The notes under the pieces: generated by a model
Told to the model about the DNA's origin: nothing
The model's input: only the letters and a program-made list of their open reading frames with translations
Databases searched by the model: none
In this document: positions 59,043-64,000 of the stretch, piece by piece
Numbering within the stretch: position 1 is the first letter of the stretch
Layout: the number at the start of each line of letters is the position of its first letter
Position numbers and translations under genes: made by a program
Assembly: GCF_017876755.1 (NCBI RefSeq)
Contig: NZ_JAGIOO010000001.1
Coordinates: forward strand, 7,363,786-7,427,785
Origin: Crossiella equi
GTDB lineage: Bacteria; Actinomycetota; Actinomycetes; Mycobacteriales; Pseudonocardiaceae
Length of the DNA: 64,000 nucleotides
Reading direction: 5' to 3'

Positions 59043-59670
59043 GGTAGCCCGCGAACCCGACCTGCTCGCGCAGCGTGCGCCCCTGGCTGATCCGCTTCGC
59101 CTGGCCGCGTTCGGTGTCCCGGATCCGTTCGGCCGCGGTGAACACCTCCGCCAGCGCCGCACCGGGCACGAACAGCACCCCGTCCTCGTCCCCGAGCACG
59201 ACATCGGCGCTGGTCACCGTCCAGGGACCGACCCGCGCGGACAGCAGCGCCTCCGGGTCGCGCGCGTCCAGGCGCAGCGGTCCGGTGGGCAGGGAGCCGG
59301 TGCTGAACAGCGGCCAGCCGATCTCGCGCAGGTCGGCGGTGTCGCGGTGCAGCCCCCACACGACCAGCCCGGACACCCCCGCCTCCCGGGCCTCCAGCAC
59401 GACCAGGTCGCCGACGCAGGCCTCGTCCTCGCGGCCGCCGTTGTCCACCACCAGCACGTCGCCGGGCTCGGCGTGCTCGAAGGCCTCCAGGAAGACGTCC
59501 ACGCTGCCCGCGTGCCGCGCGGGCAGCACCCGGCCGCCCACCCGGGCCCCCGGCAGCAGCGGCCGCACCCGCGGCGGGGCGCACCGCACGGGCACCCCGG
59601 CCCGCAGACAGCCGTCGGCGACGTGGGCGGCGGTCAGCGTCAGGAACCGCCTGCGCAGCGTGGAGTCCAT
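58966..59670 (-). CDS. RraA-like/HMG-aldolase-family protein
   Basis: A 234-residue member of the RraA-like family, formerly labelled demethylmenaquinone methyltransferase. Typical strings are HVADGCLRAGVPV, EPGDVLVVDNGGREDEACVG, GVSGLVVWGLHRDT and VVLGDEDGVLFVPGAAL. Members are aldolases/decarboxylases of 4-hydroxy-4-methyl-2-oxoglutarate type or RNase E regulators; which applies here is unknown. ATG 59670 is used. Its 3' end overlaps the oxidoreductase gene on the plus strand by 77 bases. Confidence 0.82.
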   Translation of the reverse strand: MDSTLRRRFLTLTAAHVADGCLRAGVPVRCAPPRVRPLLPGARVGGRVLPARHAGSVDVFLEAFEHAEPGDVLVVDNGGREDEACVGDLVVLEAREAGVSGLVVWGLHRDTADLREIGWPLFSTGSLPTGPLRLDARDPEALLSARVGPWTVTSADVVLGDEDGVLFVPGAALAEVFTAAERIRDTERGQAKRISQGRTLREQVGFAGYLSARAAEPALTFREHLRRVGGAIEE

Positions 59671-59694
59671 GCCGCAGATCCTGGCAGAGGGCCC

Positions 59695-60573
59695 CTACAA
59701 GTCCTTCGCGAACCAGTGGTGGGCGTAGGGCTCGGCGTTGAAGGCGGGCACCTCGGTGAAGCCCAGCGACCGGTACAGCGCGATGGCCTCGGTGAACTCG
59801 CGGTTGGTGTCCAGCCGCACCCGCGAGGCGCCGTGTCGCCGCGCGTGCGCCTCCAGCTCGGCGATCAGCCGCCGCCCCAGGCCCAGGCCGCGCACCTCCG
59901 CGCTGACCCACATGCGCTTGATCTCCGCGACCTCGCCGTGCAGGCGCAGCGCGCCGCAGCCCACCGGTTCGCCGTGCAGCGAGGCCACCAGGAACAGCCC
60001 GGCGGGCAGGCTCAGCTCGGCCACCCCGGTCTTGGCGGTGCGCACCGGGTCGAACCCGTCGGCCAGCCGCGCGTCCAGGTCGGCGTAGTAGGAGCTCAGG
60101 CAGTGCTGGGCCCGCGGCAGCCGGGGGTCGGTGACCGCGACCTCGACCATGGAGGCCAGCAACAGCCGCTCCACCTCGGCCATCGCGGTCACCAGGCGGT
60201 CGCGCTGGCCGTCGTTGAGCGGGCGCAGGATGTCCCCGGCGAAGTCCTGGGACCGCTTGTCCAGCTCCGCCCACTCCGCCCGGCCCGCCTCGGTCAGCGC
60301 GACCGTGCGCACCCGGGCGTCCCCGGTGTCCGCGCCGACCTCGACCACCCCGTCGGCCTCCAGGGCGCGCAGCAGGCGGCTGAGGTAGCCGGAGTCCAGG
60401 TCCAGGCGGTTGCGCAGCTCCCGCACCGACACCGGCCTGGTGCCGATCTCCCACAGCAGCCGCGCCTGGGACAGGGGCCTGCTCATCGACAGGTAGGCAT
60501 CGTCCAGGACGCCCAGCCGCTGGGTGACCGTGCGGTTGAACCGCCGCACCCGCTCCACCAGAACCTCAGTCAT
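59695..60573 (-). CDS. MarR-GNAT fusion regulator/acetyltransferase
   Basis: A 292-residue two-domain protein. The first 150 residues are a MarR winged helix (SRPLSQARLLWEIGTRPVSV then RNRLDLDSGYLSRLLRALEA and GDARVRTVALTEAGRAE). The rest is a GNAT acetyltransferase with the acetyl-CoA loop VSAEVRGLGLGRRLIAELEA and the C-terminal FTEAIALYRSLGFTEVPAF. This fusion is a recurrent type in actinomycetes. It probably senses and/or acetylates a small molecule. It is 24 bases upstream of the RraA-like gene, so both may be co-transcribed. Confidence 0.9.
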   Translation of the reverse strand: MTEVLVERVRRFNRTVTQRLGVLDDAYLSMSRPLSQARLLWEIGTRPVSVRELRNRLDLDSGYLSRLLRALEADGVVEVGADTGDARVRTVALTEAGRAEWAELDKRSQDFAGDILRPLNDGQRDRLVTAMAEVERLLLASMVEVAVTDPRLPRAQHCLSSYYADLDARLADGFDPVRTAKTGVAELSLPAGLFLVASLHGEPVGCGALRLHGEVAEIKRMWVSAEVRGLGLGRRLIAELEAHARRHGASRVRLDTNREFTEAIALYRSLGFTEVPAFNAEPYAHHWFAKDL

Positions 60574-60629
60574 TCCCTGACCTTAGTCAGACATCTCCCC
60601 GCCCGGTCGTGGCCTTCGAGGATTTCGCA

Positions 60630-61715
60630 TCAGCTGACCGGCAGCTCCGTCCAGGACAGCCCGTCCCAGGACACCAGGTGGTCGTAGGCGGTGTGCGCGA
60701 CGTAGCCGCCCCGCGTCCAGGCCACCGCGCCGTCGGGCAGCGCCTGCGGTTCGGGGGCGGGGGTGAACTCGCGGCCGCCGTCCCGGCCCAGCAGCGTGCG
60801 GCCGCCGGGCCCGGTGACGCGCAGCTCGCCGTCCACGCCGACCACCGGCGCCAGGGAGATCGACAGCTCCGCCCGGTGCGGCACCCGCGTCCAGGTCTGG
60901 CCCCGGTCGTCGCTGCGGTACAGGGTGACCAGGGTGCCCCGGTCCTGCGGCCCGGGCCCGGTCAGCCAGGCGTACACGCGGGCTCCGAACCCGCCGACCG
61001 AGGCCGTCCACCAGTTCCGGTACGGCGCGGGCGGCAGCTCCCGCACCTCCCAGCGCGCCCCGTCCGGGCTGCTGGCCACGGCCGGGCGCTCGCCGCGCCG
61101 TCCGACCACCCACCAGCGGCCGTCCCGCGCGGGCACCGCACCGGGCTCCGGGGCCTCCAGCGGCGGCGGGGTGCGCAGCGCGGCGGTCCGGCCGGAGTCG
61201 GGCAGCACCACGCGCACCGCGCAGCCGCCGGGCCCGCACTCCTGCCGCAGCCGCGCACCGGGCGGGATCACCGCGACCGGCTCGGCCCGGCCGGTGACCT
61301 TCGTCCAGGACAGGCCGCCGTCGGCGCTGTGGTAGTCGGTGCCCGACCCGATCCGCAACCGGCCGGGACCGAGCACGTCGAAGCTGGTCAGTCCGCCCGC
61401 ATAGCCGCCGACCCCCTCGGGCAGGGCGTGCTCGGTGGTGGTCCGGAACCCGTCGTCGGTGGCCAGCAGCACCGCCTGGCACACACCATTCGGGCCGGTG
61501 CGGCACTCACGGCGGACGGCGAAGGCGTGCCGGGCGTCGGCGAAGTCCAGGGCGATCAGCGTGGTGGGCCGCCGGTCCTCCGTCGGCGCGGTGGGGAGCA
61601 CCGGACCGGGCGGTGTGCCGGTGGCGGGCGGGTCGACCTCCACGCGCAGGGCGAGCACGCTGCCCGCCAGCACGGCGGCCAGGCCCAGGCTCAACAGCAG
61701 GTGGGGGCGGGGCAC
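60630..61715 (-). CDS. Membrane-anchored BNR/beta-propeller-like protein, paralog 2
   Basis: A 361-residue protein with an N-terminal membrane anchor (HLLLSLGLAAVLAGSVLALR) and a Pro/Thr-rich linker. The exposed part has several BNR (Asp-box) repeats: SADGGLSWTKV, SPDGARWEV, SDDRGQTWTRV and SWDGLSWTEL, as in sialidase- or photosystem-assembly-like propellers. Catalytic residues of sialidases were not seen, so it is probably a binding protein. GTG 61715 follows the stop of its paralog by 2 bases. The strings VRRECRTGPNGVCQ and RTAALRTPPPLEAP are shared in kind with the upstream gene, showing tandem duplication. Confidence 0.75.
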   Translation of the reverse strand: MPRPHLLLSLGLAAVLAGSVLALRVEVDPPATGTPPGPVLPTAPTEDRRPTTLIALDFADARHAFAVRRECRTGPNGVCQAVLLATDDGFRTTTEHALPEGVGGYAGGLTSFDVLGPGRLRIGSGTDYHSADGGLSWTKVTGRAEPVAVIPPGARLRQECGPGGCAVRVVLPDSGRTAALRTPPPLEAPEPGAVPARDGRWWVVGRRGERPAVASSPDGARWEVRELPPAPYRNWWTASVGGFGARVYAWLTGPGPQDRGTLVTLYRSDDRGQTWTRVPHRAELSISLAPVVGVDGELRVTGPGGRTLLGRDGGREFTPAPEPQALPDGAVAWTRGGYVAHTAYDHLVSWDGLSWTELPVS

Positions 61716-61717
61716 GG

Positions 61718-62884
61718 CTAGCCCGTCCCCATCGGGCGCCAGGCCAGGCCGTCGGCGGAGAAGGCACCGCGGCCGTCCGGCAGCGACGCGGTCCAGCCGC
61801 CCGGCACCTGGCGGTGGCCGCCGCCGGGCACCCGTTCCTCGGCGCGGGCCGGGCGGAAGGCACGGCCGTCGGCGCTCACCCACACCCCGTTCGACCGGTC
61901 CACCAGGCTGATCCGGCCCCGCGCCACCACCAGGGCCAGCGGGTCGTCCGGGCCCGGCCGGTCCGGTTTGGCCTGCCAGAGCCGTTCCCAGCGGCGCCCG
62001 TCCGCGCTGCGCAGCAGCCGCGCCGGTTCGGGGGTCTGGTCCGCGGCGGGGGAGAAGTGCGACAGGAGCACGTGGGTGAGGCCCGCGGTGGGCACCACCC
62101 GCACCTGGTACCAGCCGCGCGCCGGCCCGACCCCCAGGTCGCCGACCTGCCAGCTGCGGCCGCCGTCGGCGCTGACCGCCATCGCGGGCAGGTCCCGCTC
62201 GCCCAGCCCGGCCACCCACAGGCGGCCGTCCGGGCCGGGCCGGGGAGCGGGCCGGGGGTCGCGCAGCGGCGGCGGGGTGCGCAGGGCGGCGCGGCGGCCG
62301 GTGGCGGGCACGGTGACCGACAGCGGGACCGGGCAGCCGGTGCCCTCGGCGCACGACGGTTCCAGGACCGCCCCGGCGGGCACCGCCTCCACCGCCGGGT
62401 CCGAACCGGTCACGGTGGACCAGGTGGCGCCGGAGTCGGCGGAGAAGTACCGAGGGCCACGCGGGTCGGTGAGCGCGACGCGGCCGGGGCCGAGCGCGGT
62501 GACGGTGATCTCCTGGCCGTCCCGGGTCTCGCGCAGGTCGCCGGGCAGCTCGCGCTCGACGGCCCTGCCGTCCCGGGAGGCCAGGAGGTGCTTGCGGCAG
62601 CGGGGCAGCTGCCCGGTCTCGCACTCGGCGCGCACCGCGAACCACTCGTGCTCGCGGGCGAAGTCGGCCGGGCCGAGCCAGACGCGCAGCGGCGGCCGCA
62701 GCGCGATCGGCGCCAGGCTGGTCGGTCCTGGGCTGGTCGGTCCTGGGCTGGTCGGCGCCGGTGAGGCGACCGCGGGCGGGGCGGGGTCGATGTCGGCGCG
62801 CAGCGCGATGGTGACCGCGGCCAGCACCGCCAGCACGGTCACCCCCAGCACCGGCAGCCGCCAGCGGGCGGGCAGCTCCGTCAC
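61718..62884 (-). CDS. Membrane-anchored BNR/beta-propeller-like protein, paralog 1
   Basis: A 388-residue protein. One membrane anchor (LPVLGVTVLAVLAAVTIALR) is followed by a low-complexity linker with repeated PTSPG units, then a propeller-like domain with SADSGATWSTV, SADGGRSWQVG, SADGRRWERL and SADGLAWRPM repeats. VRAECETGQLPRCRK and GRRAALRTPPPLRDP correspond to strings in the next gene. The start is GTG 62884. It is the first of the tandem pair. The function is unknown, but both would be anchored on the outer face of the membrane. The repeated PTSPG coding units (near 62720-62755) are prone to length change. Confidence 0.75.
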   Translation of the reverse strand: MTELPARWRLPVLGVTVLAVLAAVTIALRADIDPAPPAVASPAPTSPGPTSPGPTSLAPIALRPPLRVWLGPADFAREHEWFAVRAECETGQLPRCRKHLLASRDGRAVERELPGDLRETRDGQEITVTALGPGRVALTDPRGPRYFSADSGATWSTVTGSDPAVEAVPAGAVLEPSCAEGTGCPVPLSVTVPATGRRAALRTPPPLRDPRPAPRPGPDGRLWVAGLGERDLPAMAVSADGGRSWQVGDLGVGPARGWYQVRVVPTAGLTHVLLSHFSPAADQTPEPARLLRSADGRRWERLWQAKPDRPGPDDPLALVVARGRISLVDRSNGVWVSADGRAFRPARAEERVPGGGHRQVPGGWTASLPDGRGAFSADGLAWRPMGTG

Positions 62885-63029
62885 CGGCGCCCACCCCCTC
62901 GTTGGTCACCCTGCCTGAAGAGGCGACCAGGTTACCCTGTCGGGGGACGGGGAGTACCGACTTCGCCGCTCTCCGTCACCTTCGGTGGGGTGGCCCGCAC
63001 GAGGTTCCGGCCCCCTAGGCTCCACGGCC

Positions 63030-64000
63030 ATGCGCTTGTGGTGGCGGCGGAGCCGGGGTGTGGTGTTCGTGGTGCTCGCCGCGGTGGTGGTCGCCGCGGT
63101 GTCCGCGACGGCCTGGCTCGTCTTCGGGGACCGCGTGGCCACGGCGGTCACCGGACTGGTCACGGCGGTGCTGGGCGTGCTGGCCGCCCGCGGCGCGGTG
63201 CTGGTGGGGCGGCGCGGGGACCGGCGGGCCGACCTGCACGGGCACGCGGTCGGCGTGGACCCGGCGGGCCGCCTGCCGCGCACCCGGGACCTGTCCGACC
63301 CGCTGCGCCTGGGCGTGCACACCGCCGCCGAGGCCGACGGCTCCCGGGTACCCGGGTACGTGCGCCGCGACGAGCAGGACCGCCTGGACGAGGCGGTCCG
63401 CGCGGGCGGGTTCGTGCTGGTGGTGGGGGAGTCCACGGCGGGCAAGACCCGGGCGGCCTACGAGTCGGTGCGCCGCCTGCGCCCGGACGACTTCTTCCTA
63501 GCCCCGCTGGGCACCGCCCCGCTGCGCCCGGTCCTGGAGACCGCCGCCGAGCGCCAGCCGTGCGTGCTGTGGCTGGACGACCTGGAGCGCTACCTCCGCC
63601 CGGACGGCCTGACCCTGGCCGGGATCAGCCAGCTGCTGGCCCGCACCCCGGGGGTGCTGGTGCTGGCCACGATCCGCACCCCGGCCCTGGAGGTCTACGG
63701 CGCCCGCCGGGAGGCCTCCCTGGACGCCGACCGCCTGGGCCCGTGGCGCACCGGCCGGGAGGTGCTGAACCTGGCCACCGAGGTCCGGCTGCCGCGCCGT
63801 TGGAGCGAGGCGGAGCTGGCCCGTGCCCGCGTGCACACCGACCCGCGGCTGCGCGCGGCGGCGGCCAAGTCGGGCGAGTTCGGCGTGGCCGAGCTGCTGG
63901 CCGACGGCCCGGAGCTGGTCAACGACTGGCACGGCGCGTGGCGCCCGGGCGGCCACCCGAGGGGCGCGGCCCTGGTCGCGGCGGCGGTGGACTGCCGCCG
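63030..64000 (+). CDS. P-loop (STAND-like) ATPase with N-terminal membrane segments, 3'-truncated
   Basis: A frame open from ATG 63030 to the window edge (323 codons). The first 60 residues contain two hydrophobic segments (VVFVVLAAVVVAAVSATAWL and TAVTGLVTAVLGVLAARGAV). At about 135-145 lies a Walker A motif GESTAGKTRAAYE and at about 180 a Walker B-like LWLDDLERYL, as in large actinomycete STAND/TPR proteins. The C-terminus is missing, so sensor repeats or effector domains cannot be seen. It is divergent from the BNR pair, with a 145-base gap. Confidence 0.75.
   Translation, partial: MRLWWRRSRGVVFVVLAAVVVAAVSATAWLVFGDRVATAVTGLVTAVLGVLAARGAVLVGRRGDRRADLHGHAVGVDPAGRLPRTRDLSDPLRLGVHTAAEADGSRVPGYVRRDEQDRLDEAVRAGGFVLVVGESTAGKTRAAYESVRRLRPDDFFLAPLGTAPLRPVLETAAERQPCVLWLDDLERYLRPDGLTLAGISQLLARTPGVLVLATIRTPALEVYGARREASLDADRLGPWRTGREVLNLATEVRLPRRWSEAELARARVHTDPRLRAAAAKSGEFGVAELLADGPELVNDWHGAWRPGGHPRGAALVAAAVDCR

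Overview
The window is high-GC DNA with dense, overlapping operons, frequent GTG starts, AfsR-type and ECF-type regulators, a mycothiol-dependent-isomerase-like protein and a PdtaR-type ANTAR regulator. This points to a filamentous actinomycete. The family Pseudonocardiaceae or a close relative is my inference from gene content and style; no species can be named from the sequence alone.

Layout. (1) 1-3589: a discrete type II fatty-acid-synthase-like operon (end of an unknown gene, ACP, ketosynthase, FabI/InhA-like enoyl reductase, MaoC-like dehydratase, SDR ketoreductase). It is followed by a large AfsR-type SARP/NB-ARC/TPR regulator (to 6954). (2) 6940-8281: two paralogous genes for very small secreted Cys-rich peptides ending in MCGSC or MCGAC. 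Each has the same ~125-bp leader with a hairpin and the same terminator hairpin, and they flank a divergent ECF sigma factor gene. A secreted tannase/feruloyl-esterase-family enzyme follows. (3) 9864-10305: gene remnants. (4) 10405-15456 (minus): NAD-dependent molybdenum formate dehydrogenase fdsGBAD with an upstream near-palindromic operator. (5) 15637-17885: a DGPF/YCII protein with an ECF42-type sigma factor, and a PH-domain protein. (6) 17886-19113: a 1.2-kb non-coding tract with nested inverted and tandem repeats. (7) 19114-35342: a polycyclic tetramate macrolactam (PTM) type biosynthetic cluster. It has an orphan LuxR-type response regulator and, on the minus strand, a sterol-desaturase-family hydroxylase, an iterative PKS-NRPS whose adenylation code reads as ornithine, two phytoene-dehydrogenase-like FAD enzymes, a SAM methyltransferase and a P450. 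No alcohol dehydrogenase of the ring-closing type is present, while a methyltransferase is.

(8) 35691-47350: mixed accessory genes. These are a lipoprotein, a response-regulator remnant, a PfkB kinase with a frameshifted NCS1 permease, a TetR-controlled FAD monooxygenase/epoxide hydrolase operon, an MDMPI-like protein and divergent MerR regulator, a Tat-exported intradiol dioxygenase, a tRNA with anticodon CAA, a BASS transporter, and a TetR regulator divergent from an alpha/beta esterase with two matching operators. (9) 47509-56887: core chromosome, with pdtaR, a branched-chain amino-acid ABC transporter (livKHMGF), a hotdog thioesterase and polA. (10) 57277-64000: a DUF624 membrane protein, a Gfo/Idh/MocA oxidoreductase, an RraA-like protein, a MarR-GNAT fusion, tandem exported beta-propeller-like paralogs and the start of a P-loop ATPase that runs off the window.

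How they work together. The PTM operon is predicted to be read as one unit from 35342 to 19853, since most of its genes overlap by 4-11 bases. The PKS-NRPS would make two polyene chains joined to ornithine, the FAD enzymes would cyclise, and the hydroxylase, P450 and methyltransferase would decorate. The two small-peptide genes share control sequences and so are probably co-regulated, possibly by the sigma factor between them; that link is inference. All positions and motifs were read by eye. No database search was run.
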